Below are positions 31,827 through 42,623 of a stretch of 64,000 nucleotides of DNA, piece after piece. The DNA lies in assembly GCA_031771865.1 (NCBI GenBank), contig JASISA010000027.1:2232001-2296000 (forward strand), read 5' to 3'. Source of the stretch: Nothophaeocryptopus gaeumannii. Taxonomy: Eukaryota; Ascomycota; Dothideomycetes; Mycosphaerellales; Mycosphaerellaceae. The position numbers and the translations under genes were made by a program. The notes under the pieces were generated by a model. The model did no database searches, was not told the DNA's origin, and saw only the letters and a list, made by a program, of their open reading frames with translations. The stretch's first letter is position 1. Each line of letters opens with the position of its first letter.

Positions 31827-34284
31827 CTAATCAGGCCCATCCTCATCACCACCGACCTGCATCCCGGCCACACCCTCCGTTGCAGCGCCAACGCCATTGG
31901 CCCTCTTCTTGCCTGCAGGCCGCTTCTTCTTCTTAACGCCAGGCATGCTTAACGGACTCTCCTTGATCCATCTCGCAATAGCTTCGGCACGATCCGTACT
32001 TATCGGATACTCCTTGCCATTTTCATCCTGGGCCCAGCGTTTCGGTGGTGGTACTTTCTCCTTCTCCTTCTCGGGCGCAGAATCGCCATTGGTCGAAGAG
32101 CCGGCGCTGGGAGTATTCGTACCGCTCGCACTGGCAGACGTAGTTGCGTCTTTGTCTTTAAGGGGACCAGAGATGCCTTGCTCGTCTTCCATGGCTCTCC
32201 TCTCGCGTGCACGTACGGCCTTCTGGAAGGATTCCTCATCGACCACGCGATCGTCAGAGAGGGCGTCGATTATGGATTCCTGCTTGATGCGCTCGCGCTT
32301 CTGATCTGGCGTCTCATCTTTCTTTTCGCGTCTCTTGGCCAAGGCGCTCGAGCTGGACTCTTTTGCCCATCCACCAGCGGCGTCGGGAAGAGGCGCTGGC
32401 GCGCAAAGCTTCTGCCACGGGACGGAAAGACCGAGCCAGTTGTTAGCGCGGCGTAGGACCTCGATCCAGTCTGCACGTGCGGGGCTGCGAGCTGCTTGGA
32501 AGATCGGATATCCATCCGCGATTCTCGCCAGGCGGGCGGCGTTGTGTGCGTGGCGGAGCAGCTCAGTCGGACTTGTCTGCAAGAGTGCGTGCGCAAGGAG
32601 GAGCGAGTGCAGCGCATCGGTCAGCAGAGGGTGATAAGTGACGGCCTCGCGGCTGCCAAATGCCTCATTCAGGGTGTCGTTGTTGCGCATGGCTTCCGTG
32701 GTCTCCGGTGTTGGAAACTCTGGCAGGTCTGAGAGCGGCTTCTCCTCGAACAGGGCGGAAGCTGGGTGGATCTTGGGAGAAGGGAAGCGAGGCCATCCGT
32801 CTTCGCCGCGCTCGAAAGGCTCCGGTTTCGGCTTCTGATGCCTCACCACAGCATTGCCGGATGAAGCTGTCTTCTCATCGCCACTGCTGCTGTTGACCTC
32901 CTCGTCGTCTCCATTCAGCTCCACCAATCGATTCTTCGGCAAGGGCGTCTGCGTCTTGTTTCCGTTGGCCAAATCATACACCCTACGCATGATTTCGTTG
33001 GTAATTTCAAAAGGCAGGCCTGGGGTATAGTCGAAGTGCGATAGAAACGCGAGATAGTCCTTCAGCGCTTTCTTCGCGTTCGTCTTGACAATCTTTCGAG
33101 CTTCGAGTCGCGCGCTGTGCGCTTTCTGGTCCACGCCATTCGTCTCGCCCTTTGCGTGTGTCTCCGTGAACTCTTGCAAGCCATCCAGTGCCTGGTGTAC
33201 GCTATTGCAGGCGATTGTCAGGTATACTCCGGCGCGGTTAAACAACAGTTGCATTTCCAAGCTCTTCGGCTGATCCTCCTCCTTCAAGTGAGGCACCGAT
33301 CTCCAATCCTTATGACCCTTTTGCCAAGCTTCTTGCTCTTCCCTCATCTTGCTAGCGAGTTCTATCTGCTGTTGATTAGGCTGGTGCTGACGCTTCAGCT
33401 CTTGAACGTTTCGAAGTGCCATGGTCAAATCGTACGCTGCGCCATCCCATTGGTGCTTGAAGATCTGCACGAGTGCTCGAGTTCGCAAAGGGGGGGCTTG
33501 CAGTTCCATCGGCAAGGCATGGATGATTTCGTTCAGCGGTTCCAGGGGCGTGTACTGCTCCATTGCACGAGATGGAATCTTCTCGTGGAAGAAGTGCACA
33601 TATTTAGCATCTGGTGTCCCAAATCAGCCTCCTACCGGCGCATGAAGCCTGCAATGAAGCCTGCTTCGAACCTCTTGTACAAACCTGTGCTATGCGGCTC
33701 CCTCTTCAAAACATGCTGTCCCACGTCCTCAACCGTGCTCGTCGCCTGCATAGTCGCAACACTCGCGGCAACTTCATCGAGCTGGAATGCCTTGGACAGA
33801 AACTTCACCGCTTTCTGCCGAATCTTGAATATGCGCTCTTTACTCAATTGGCTCGAGGGTCCTCCACCCGCACCAAAGTAGTCCATGCGGCCGTTCATGG
33901 CATTGTTCGAGAGTCCGGTGGAAGCGCGAACCGAGTCTGAGGCGGCTTCGTCGACGGACTTGCGGATCTTAACGACATCGTAGAAGACGGCGGGGTCGAC
34001 GAGGCGAGGTGCTGGCATCGTCCAATTCTGGTGAGCAAGCGAGTGCAAGATCTCGGGAGGCAGCTGAAGCCATGGTCCATGGAAAGAGGAGATGTAGCGC
34101 CAGTGTCTGTTCGAGGAGCGTTTGAGTCAGCTTATATGGTCAATGGCTAGAAAGTACGAATGCGCCGTCTCAATCGTCTTGTGAACCAGTGCGAACATAC
34201 GTACTTGTTCCTGCAGATGATGAGGCTTGAACCTGGATGAGGGTCCGGTTGCGCCCGCTCAGTCTTGCCCTTCTTATTCGTCAT
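31827..34284 (-). CDS. Conserved fungal helical-repeat protein of unknown function
   Basis: Three exons (34284-34205, 34106-33685, 33610-31827) give 761 aa. Exon 1 begins MTNKKGKTERAQPDPHPGSS and, joined to exon 2, gives CRNKHWRYISSFHGPWLQLP, a start I recognise from many ascomycete hypothetical proteins. The centre is helical and TPR-like (LEPLNEIIHALPMELQAPPL, RALVQIFKHQWDGAAYDLTM, LLFNRAGVYLTIACNSVHQA). The C-terminal 200 residues are disordered, with an Arg/Lys/Glu-rich segment and a final RWIKESPLSMPGVKKKKRPA nuclear-localisation-like patch. It is conserved in my memory of the group but has no assigned role that I can state. Confidence 0.75.
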
Positions 34285-37142
34285 TACTACGTCCCTTCTG
34301 ATCGCAAGGGGGTTGCGACCAGGACTGAGAAGTTCTAGAGGGATTGGGTGAAGACAAGAAGATTGGAGTGGAATGGCGCACAGAAAGTTTGTCCTGGACT
34401 CGAGCCGGAGCAATTGCATGTGCAGGCGGGACTATCCGCGTGTGGGGTTCGGTTTCTTATCCCCACCCGCCTCCCCTTGTTTCTTCATCGGTTTGCTATC
34501 AATTGAGACGGTGTTATTTGGAACTTTCTGTCTGTGTTCGTACTCACCGAATGTTCTTGAAGTTGCAGAGAAGACTCGTTCATGTCGAGTCTTCATCTAC
34601 CATCTATGGCTTTCACACGCAGTAGAATGAGTGGGAGTTTTCATATAAAATGTCCTGTTGAAGATGACTTTATATCGTCTTCTACCTGAACTCTGCATTG
34701 ATGCATTGCACACAAGTTACCAGAGGCATCTCCGTTGCACGGTTGCATGGTCATGGTGGGCTTGATTGCTCTCTCGTTCGAAGGGTTGGCAAGAGGCGAA
34801 GGCGTAGATAACCATTCTGCCATTGCAACATGCCGATGTGGAAAACTGACTGGGCCACTGCATGGAGCCCGCTTGACTGGTAGATTCAACGATTGAGGAC
34901 CGACGTCGAGCAAACCGCTAGCGCTTGGACTATCAGCAGTCGCGAAGGGTATCCGTAATATGCCCGCCCACAGCATTCCATCACCTCCCAAAAAGTTGCA
35001 AAACAAGTGACAGTCTACGTCGAAAGACTTCGTAAGCGTCGATCGGGAGAAATACCCTTCCGATCGAGGTCCTGTGAACCAGTGACGTATTTTGAAGATC
35101 TGACAAGGCTTCAAGATGTGTCGTCGAGTCGGAGATGAGACGGGTTCGGTCGTTCAAGCAACATCCACGAGGCGTGGGTAGGGATCGTAGCTGTTCGCCT
35201 TCGAAAGCCGAGAAGCTCTGACATGGTTGTCGTCCAAGACTATGTTTGGGACGTCTTCGAAACATCTCGACGATAGGGAGGAGACTGGAGGTCAGTAATA
35301 AAGTCACGTAGTAGCAGCAAAAGCCATTGGAAGCGAGAACAAAAATCGTATAGCAGCGAGTCTGAAAGCTACGATGCCCGCAAGTCATGCATTATGAGGC
35401 CCAGAGGCTGCTCCTCTTGCCATGCATGACTGTCACTTGGCAGCACCTCCGCTAAATGCATACCGTACGCGTGTTCTAGGCTCTATCTGCATCATGTATT
35501 CGCGTTGTTTCACAATGTTGCGGCGCTGCTCGAGCGATGTGCGATGTGCCTCTGTGACAGATGCGTTGTCGGTTTCAGACAGCTTGGAAGAGGCCAAGGC
35601 AGAAGAATCCCCCTTTCCGAATTTAGCATTGGCGACTCATGTCTTGCAGGTGTAGGCTGAAAGACCCAGACCTTAGCGGGCCTCTCAGCTCGATGTCTCC
35701 ACGGGTTCGCTATGCTGGTCATGATCTACTACTACGGCGTGGATTGCAAATCCTCAGCGGCCGATTCGCCGGTACGGTCGAAGGATCCATGAAGCTGCAG
35801 TCTCCGGACATGTGCTTGACGATAGATTGGGAAAATGTACGCTTGCCAGTGAAGAGCTGGAGAGATTTTGACTCCTGACCCAACCCTTGAGGCTGCCACT
35901 TCAGTGTCAGCGACTTTTAAACAAAACGGTTCGCGGGACCATCTTAAGGGTGTTATTTGCGTCGACATGGAGTGCATTTCAAGTGTTCAAACCAGCCACC
36001 TGTGTGTATAAGGGTACGTTGTGATATTTTACATTAGCCCGTCACACGTGCTACGCCCTTACCGTCGGTCTATGCGGATCAGCAACGCTCCATCCGTAAC
36101 GAAATGACCAGTCGTGGCGGTCTGCGTTGAACCCGGGGGAGGGTGAGGAAGGTGTTCCGTAGATCTCCCGACGCGTCCAGATCCCAGTGTGAAATGGGGG
36201 TCGCACAACATGTGTCCGACGACCAATTAGTATGGGAGGGTGTTCGAGAGCGAGCGCGTGTTGTTATCGATACGTGCCTTGGTCAAGACTTGTACCGTCC
36301 ACTAGCAGGCGCAACGGCACACTTTAGGCTCGGAACGGTGATTGGTCCTCAGCTAGTTTCGTCGTATCATGTCTCTCGCGGGCATGTGAAGGAGGCCGAG
36401 AGCTTGGTCTTCGCACCCAAAGGCATGGCGTGTGGCCGCTTGGACGAGAGTGGGGCTCTCCGCAGCTTTCACACTGTCTGCTGACAAGTTGATGTCCGCG
36501 AAAGTTGAGATCCGAGAGGCTTCCCCATGCACGCTTGTGTGTTTGCACTCTGCGAGGTGCTTGCGAAGTGCAGAGTCACGACTCCCGACTCCCGTCTGAT
36601 TAAACTTGCGGGTAGCGGTCAGGGTCCGGGTTTGGCTCGCGGCAGCTACTCATCAGTTCGCACTGCACGGCCGCGACACAGGCGCGAGAGAGCTCAAAGT
36701 GCGAGGCTGGCAGATAGGGAACCGTTGCGCGAGATTGCAGGCGGCGACTAGCGCACGTGATGGGGCTCTCCCGGAAGCAGGAAGAAAAACTCGCCATGGG
36801 GGGTCAGTCTGTGTGAGGACGAAGAGGGCTGCGGGTGTTGTTTCTGCATGAGCCTGAGGTGCTGAGGTGCTGCAAAGGGCTGGCTAGCTTCGGCTGGCTG
36901 CAGCTTGGTTGCAGAGGCTACGGAGAGGCTACGGAGAGGCTACAGAGAGGCTATCGCGACACGTCTCGTCTGGGATGCGCATTTGACCACCAGAGGTCGT
37001 CTGACCGCGCTGCTATCTACCGTATCGCTCTCAGGTATCATCACGGTTACGGAACACGTCGCTATCGTCGCGGACAGTCTGGATGGTGGCCTCCCGCAGA
37101 GCAGCTGTGTATTACGAGGTAATGCGGTGAGCCGTGGAGTCG
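34285..37142. other. Longest gene-free stretch in the window
   Basis: About 2.9 kb in which I recognise no gene on either strand. Frames up to 157 codons occur but lack family resemblance, splice partners or biased codon use. The left part must hold the promoter of the helical-repeat gene. A short tandem repeat lies at 36913-36956. Confidence 0.45.
36913..36956. repeat. Four tandem 11-bp repeats (AGAGGCTACGG)
   Basis: Four head-to-tail copies of AGAGGCTACGG; the last two vary at their ends. They lie about 190 bp upstream of the TATA box of the Meu6-like gene. Confidence 0.75.
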
Positions 37143-37150
37143 TATAAAAT
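37143..37150 (+). promoter_or_regulatory. TATA box of the Meu6-like gene
   Basis: TATAAAAT lies in a CGTATAAAATAGAC context 419 bp before the ATG at 37569. The sequence between is C/T-rich and reads like a long 5' leader. This is the clearest TATA element in the window. Confidence 0.5.
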
Positions 37151-37568
37151 AGACAACAGGCCGAAGTTCATCGCTTTTAATTTCAATAAACGCTCTGCTG
37201 CGCGCACTGACCCCCTCGTCTCGCAACCCTGGGCCAGGGCCACGCTGCGAGCTTCTTCTAAAACACTTCTCCTGTTCCCTCCTTCCTGCTCCCAACGCAG
37301 TCCTTGCCAAATAGCAAGCCGTCCGCTCCTGCTGCATCAACGCCGCCACCACGTTGCTTGCTTGCCTGCCTGTTTGCCGCTCCTACCCTTCTCCTGCACC
37401 AACACACGACACTCTCCTTTGGAGCAGCTGCCTCGCACAGAACAGCGCTGCCGCCCACCCATCCGCGTCCGACTTGAAACTTCAAGGAGCAGCTCCTCTT
37501 CTTCACGAGTTCCTGACGTCTTACGATTTGTTCATACGTACGTTTTAACGATACTCACATAATACACC

Positions 37569-39578
37569 ATGTCGGCGGTTCCGGAAACAACGCCCGTCGT
37601 GGCACCAGAGGCCACCACTGAGCCAGTCACCGCCACCGCTGTCGCCAGCGAGACTCCTGCCGTCGCGGAGCCCGTCGTCGAGGCGCCAAAGGAGTTCCCC
37701 GAGGCCGCCGCCGCTGAGGAGGCCAAGACCGATGCTGCTCCAGCAGAGGAGGTCAAGGCAGAGACCGCGGATAAGCCGGTTGAGCCCATCACCGAGGGCC
37801 AGCTGGCATACAAGGGGCCGGGGGTTCTGAAGTGAGTGAAGACATGCGTCTCGACGAGCTATATGAGCAGTCAGCTGACGGTACCAGGTCCCTTATCCCA
37901 TCCAAGAAGCACTTCTGGCTCAGCGACGAGCCGGTAGCACCGCAAAGCCTCGACCTGTACCTGCGCGGCGAGAAGCCAGAGATCTCGCACGCTACCGTTG
38001 CATGGGCTAGCCAGACCGGCAAAGGTCTGCTCTTCTTCAACAAGAAGAGCGAGAGCGACAAGACCCGCCCAGCGGATGTCCTTGCTCTTTACGATGCCAC
38101 TGAGCTCAAAAAGCAGGCGCCCCATGAGTTCTCCTTCAAGCTCAACGGGCACAACCATGTCTTCAAGGCCACCAGCGACGCAGAGCGCGACGGCTGGTAC
38201 CTCTCCGTTGAGAAGGCCATCGAACTCGGCAAGGCCTCCAAGGAGGAGGTCCACGAGAGCGAGGGCTACAAGGCCGAGCTCGAGAAGCTGAGTGAGTGAA
38301 CAATACTTCTGAATCGCAAACTCATCAGACTGACCGTTCCCAGACAAGCCAAATCTTGCCGGCGTTGCCGCTGCTGCCAAGCGCAGCGAGTCCAAGCCAA
38401 AGAAGAGCACCGAGGTCCCAGCTGCTGAGCGCACCGGCTCATCTGAGGGCGAGGCTGACGAGGCCAAGAAGATCCAAAAGAGCCGATCCACCTCTCGGGG
38501 CATCCTCAACCGCCTCAAGGGCACCAAGGACGAGGCCGAGAAAAAGGTCGAGCAGAAAAAGGAGGAGAAGGAAGAGAAGAAGGTCGAGAAGGAGGAGGCC
38601 AAGGCCGAGCCAGAGGCTGCTCCAGTCCTTGAGTCTACCGAAGCTGCCCCAGTTCTTGCTGGCGCCGCCGCTGCAGAGACCCCAGCCGCTGCTGAAGAAA
38701 AGAAGGAGGAGGAGGAGAAGCTCGCTGAGACTCCGCTTGAGGAGAAGACGAAGCCATCCAAGCGTGGTAGCATCTTTGGACGCGTCTCGTCGCAGTGGAG
38801 CAAGATCCAAAGTCCTGCCAAGGAGAAGAGCGCAAAGGAGGCCGAGCTCAAGCCAGAGCCTGCCAAGGACGCTATTGTCTCGGAGAACCCGCCTGTCCTT
38901 CCAGAGACCGCCACCACCGAGGGCTCTGCAGCCGAGACTGCCATCCCAGCGGTCGAGGAGCCAAAGACTGAAGAGGTCGCCGAGGAGAAGGAGGAGCCAA
39001 AGGCCGCCGAGGCTGTCTCCCCAAGCAAGGAGAAGGGCAATCTTCTTTCCGAGTTCCGTGGCTTCATCAAGCGCAACCGATCTGTCAGTCCTTCGACCCA
39101 CATGAAGGAGCCAGCCAAGAAGGAGGAGACCCTAGCTGTTGCTGCCACTGAAGAGCCCGCCGTCGCTGCCACTGAGGCACCAGCTACCAAGGTCGAGGAG
39201 CCAATCACTGAGGGCGCCGCTGCCGTCGAGCCCTCCACCGAGACTCCAGTCGAGAAGGCAACTGAGGAGTCCAAGACTGAGACCACTACTCCTAACAAGC
39301 GCCAGTCCGTCCTCGGCAGCCTCGGCCGCCGTGCCAGCAAGGCTATCAACCGCTTCAACACTCCCAAGAAGGAGAACGCCAATCCAGCTGCCTCCGAGGC
39401 CAAGAAGGAGGAAGCTGCGGCTACCGAGACCAAGCCAACTGAGGAGATCCCAGTTGTCAACGGTGAGACAAAGAAGGAGGGCGAGGCCCAGCAAAGCATC
39501 GGTGACGTTGTCCCAGAGGCCGTCAACGTCGGCCAGCCTCAGCAGCACAGCACTCCTACCGTCACGGCCAGCGCATAA
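37569..39578 (+). CDS. PH-domain, Ala/Glu/Lys-rich protein (Meu6-like)
   Basis: Three exons (37569-37831, 37888-38291, 38344-39578) give 633 aa. After an acidic Ala/Val/Glu/Pro-rich N terminus, a pleckstrin-homology-like domain spans about residues 75-200 (YKGPGVLKSLIPSKKHFWL, LALYDATELKKQAP, FKLNGHNHVFKATSDAERDG, WYLSVEKAIELG). The long C-terminal part is built of Ala/Glu/Lys/Pro runs with four short basic Ser/Arg motifs. This architecture matches fungal proteins named after S. pombe meu6, whose biochemical role is not known to me; cortical or membrane association through the PH domain is inference. Strong GAG/AAG/GCC codon bias suggests high expression and also opens long false frames on both strands. 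Confidence 0.85.
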
Positions 39579-40991
39579 GCTCGCACATTGTTGGTTCGTT
39601 GCGCTGACAGTCTATTGTGTTAGACTCCAGCAGCAGAGCGAGTGTGCGGCCTGCATCGTTGAGTCCCACGCAGCTCTGGAGGAGGATCCGCCAAGGACGA
39701 TCCGAAGACGAACCGCTTGCGCTGGACAACAATGACGGCCATGAGCGGTCCGGCGCTAAACGATGATACCCAACTCACCTACCTCTCTGTACCGCGCCGC
39801 GTCCTAATACCCAACTCTCGACACTCGCTCACGGTCTGCGCCAGCCGGCTTTGTTGTTGTTGCTTGCTCCTGATTTCTGCATTGCTTTGCATCCCGAAGG
39901 ATGGACGGATGGATAGGGATTGTTTGGTTGCGTCTGCTTTTAGATTGATACCACACGCTGCATTGTTTAGCTTGCTTGGTGATTTACTGCCCTGGGCTCG
40001 GTATGGCCGTTGGTCTGAACAGGACAGCAGCAGTGGTGTCGGCGCGCCGCTGTGCTGGTGTGTCTGTTCTTGTGCATGGCAGCTGGGACCTGAGGGCGGT
40101 CGCGAATACCCCATCAATTTCGACGAAAAGATACCCAATGGTGTGGTTTTCATTACAAGCGGGTTACGGTAGATAGCTAATAGTGTCGGTTAATACATGA
40201 GGGATTTCCTGCGGTTTCACAGCCTGGAGCTGTTGCTTTCTACTTTTGCCTGGTTGCTTTTGTGGTCAGTGTGGCGAGACGTGGCCTTCCCGAACTTGAC
40301 ACATGTACATGCTGGCTTGCATGAATGCGAATGATTCCGAAACGTCCAAACGTCGTAATGTGCACAACGCAACCGGCGGTGGAATGGTCCGCTGCAAGAC
40401 TGTTGACAGCGACTGGCCGAGCGATTGAGCGCAAAGTAGTGGCAAGGTTGTCCAGGCTCTGCAGACAGGAGACTAGGAAGCTCTCCGCAGATCGAAGCCA
40501 AAAGGTGAAGTCATACGTCCTTCACGCCATCACGAGACGGCCGCGAACCGCGGCGCTCCTTCAACCTGCGTCTTGCATTGAGCTTTGCCTCATCGTGTAC
40601 AGTTACACTTACAACGCGGTAGAGCCGCGTACTACTCACTGACTATGCTCTAATACATGACCACTTCGCTCGCTTACTTCTTCACAACTGTTACTTGACC
40701 CTTCGGCATTCTGAAACTTAATCTAGTTGCGCAGTGGCCGCACGCTTCTAGCCTTCTAACCACCGAGACACTCGCAAGGGACCCTGAGGAAGAACCCCTT
40801 CGATCGGAGAGGCGAAGGCGAAGAAGAATCTGCGACATAACATATTTTGGCACTGTATCTCCTGCGCTGGAGTGGTGCAGGACTTCGCTTAGGTGCATCG
40901 CATCCTCGAGGCTATCGGTGCCGGCAAGAGCATCAAGGTCGGGAACAGGGAAGCCATCCGACGGCGGGACTGGTGGAGAGGATGAGCAAAG
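39579..40991. other. Intergenic, no gene recognised
   Basis: About 1.4 kb between the Meu6-like gene and the ATG exon of the UBTD-type gene. Frames of up to 151 codons (39717-40172) are Leu/Cys/Trp-rich and unconvincing. A minus-strand frame at 40674-41030 overlaps the first UBTD exon and is not supported by any motif. Confidence 0.4.
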
Positions 40992-42029
40992 ATGGTAAGG
41001 ACCACTCTTTCGGACATACATAGCAAACATATGCGCAAAGCCATAGACTTACATATCTATCACTAGGGATGCTGCAGTTCACGAATTGACAACCCGGATT
41101 CCGGTCTCTCCAACTCCCAATCCCTCCCGCACGACTCCTCCCGAGCAGCCAGAAACGCTCCCTCTCCCTCTCAACCCTCCCACGAATTGCCTCCGCCCTC
41201 CTCCAACCGACGGATAGGCGCAGGAGCAACAACATCCTCCTCCCGCTCCCGACCAAACCAACCCATCGTCCCTCCGACTCCCCTTCTCAAATCTCCCAAA
41301 AATGTCTCCAACAACCCACCGCCATGGACACGCTCCCATTTGAACCGCCAACGCGAAATCTTCTTCGAAACCCGCGTCACTGGCCGCGAAGAAGTTTGGC
41401 AAACCCTCCGTCTCGTCTGCGATTTCCTCCGCCAAGAAGATGTCGAACAGGCACAAGCCGTGCTCAACGCAGCAAATATAACATGTCCGCATGGAAGGGT
41501 AGCGAGAGGGAGGGGGAAAGAGAGGCATCGAGAGGGTGTTTATGATGAGTCAGGGAAGCTGTATGAGCTGCCGTACTGGGTGGTGACGGATCCACAAGAT
41601 GTAATTGAGGATGAGGGAGAAGAGATGGAGAAAGATGCCGATGGGACGGAGAGTGAGGACGGAGAGGAGGATCTTGCCGAAGGCGAAACAATAGGTGCAG
41701 CGGCACAAGGCGAGGAAAGGAGGGAGGAGAAAGGGAAAGGCAGGGCGGAGGATATTGGTGAACCCATCAAAGTTCGCGCTCGCCTCTCCAACTCGTCTTC
41801 AGATATCGAGGTGACGATTGGAGCGAAACAGATCGTTGGCGTCATGATACGACAAATCAAGCAGAAGATGCCAGAGGTGAAACACCTGAGGCTGGTATAC
41901 TACGGCAAAGCCCTCGACGAGAGCAAAACGCTCGAAGCGCAAGGATGGAAGAAGGGACATGTGCTCAATGCATTCGTCTTCGAGGGAGATGAAGTGGCTT
42001 TGGACAGGAAGCTGAGCATGAGGAAATAA
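40992..42029 (+). CDS. UBTD-type ubiquitin-like domain protein with MGCC lipidation motif
   Basis: The first coding exon is only the ATG (40992-40994), followed by a 72-nt intron and exon 2 at 41067-42029, giving 321 aa that start MGCCSSRIDNPDSG. Gly2 with Cys3/Cys4 is a classic myristoylation plus palmitoylation site. The UBTD N-terminal domain follows (PPWTRSHLNRQREIFFETRV, TGREEVWQTLRLVCDFL, AQAVLNAANITCPHGR, YDESGKLYELPYWVVTD), then an acidic linker and a C-terminal ubiquitin-like fold (IKVRARLSNSSSDIEVTIG to GHVLNAFVFEGDE). UBTD proteins link lipid membranes and ubiquitin ligases. Starting at the internal ATG 41187 would lose the anchor and 40 conserved-looking residues. Confidence 0.9.
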
Positions 42030-42623
42030 GGGAACGAATGGTGGTGCGATATCGACAGTGCGTTACATCACATTGGAGTTGGATCTATGACTGCTACTTG
42101 AGCGCATCTTTTGTCCAAAAAGAAGGGGGAGGAGTTTGGCTTTGGCCACCCAAGTGAGGAGCTGAGAATCTACAGATTGGATTGGGATGATACCACGGTG
42201 CGACAGGACGGTCATTGGAGGATCAAGCCAATTGCATAGGACACTGGGGCATGAGAGATGGAAAGCCATTTCTTAGCTAGCTTCTTGATGTATACAGACA
42301 TCTCGTATTGCATATTACAGATATTTTGAAGCGAGCACGACATCTGAAACTCGTCGATAGGCGTTTTCCAAACCCAAACTTTTTGTTGCTACAGTTCTGT
42401 ACACCCATTGCCATCCATCCCCATGAACCCTTCTTCACAAGCTACGGTACATCATCCAATGCTCTCAGCTTTTGACACAAATACCCATTTACTATAGCAA
42501 AGATCATCGACCTGTCCGCCAACGCCTCGCTCGAGAAGCAAACTTTTCATTTTCTCCAAATCAAACCACCCTCCCTCCCTCCTTCCTTCCTTCCTTCCTT
42601 CCTACCGCTTGTTGCCTTGCTCT
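42030..42623. other. Convergent 3' intergenic region
   Basis: About 590 bp between the stop codons of the UBTD-type gene and the SulP transporter. No gene is seen. A CCTCC/CTTCC microsatellite lies next to the transporter stop codon. Confidence 0.45.
42571..42603. repeat. CCTCC/CTTC microsatellite
   Basis: About 33 bp of CTCC followed by CTTC tetranucleotides, some 20 bp beyond the transporter stop codon, so probably inside its 3' UTR. Confidence 0.85.

Noticed and set aside
34981..35388. A 135-codon minus-strand frame with a hydrophobic N-terminal segment
   Set aside because: There is one possible membrane helix but no conserved motif and no splice partners; it was not convincing enough to call.
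35383..35431. A 10-bp inverted repeat (AGTCATGCAT and its complement)
   Set aside because: It is short enough, and with ATGCAT palindromic cores, to be expected by chance.
38296..39105. A 269-codon Arg/Pro/Ser-rich frame on the plus strand
   Set aside because: It overlaps exon 3 of the Meu6-like gene in another frame and has the composition expected from shifted Glu/Lys/Ala codons.
37871..39526. A 551-codon open frame antisense to the Meu6-like gene
   Set aside because: It mirrors GAG/AAG/GCC-rich codons of the sense gene, reads as Ser/Leu/Ala runs, and crosses the sense introns without regard to them. Other frames over the same stretch are open for the same reason.
39717..40172. A 151-codon plus-strand frame
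   Set aside because: Its Cys/Leu/Trp-rich, unstructured translation resembles noncoding sequence, and there is no family resemblance.
40674..41030. A 118-codon minus-strand frame overlapping the ATG exon of the UBTD-type gene
   Set aside because: It has no motifs and conflicts with the well-supported plus-strand model.
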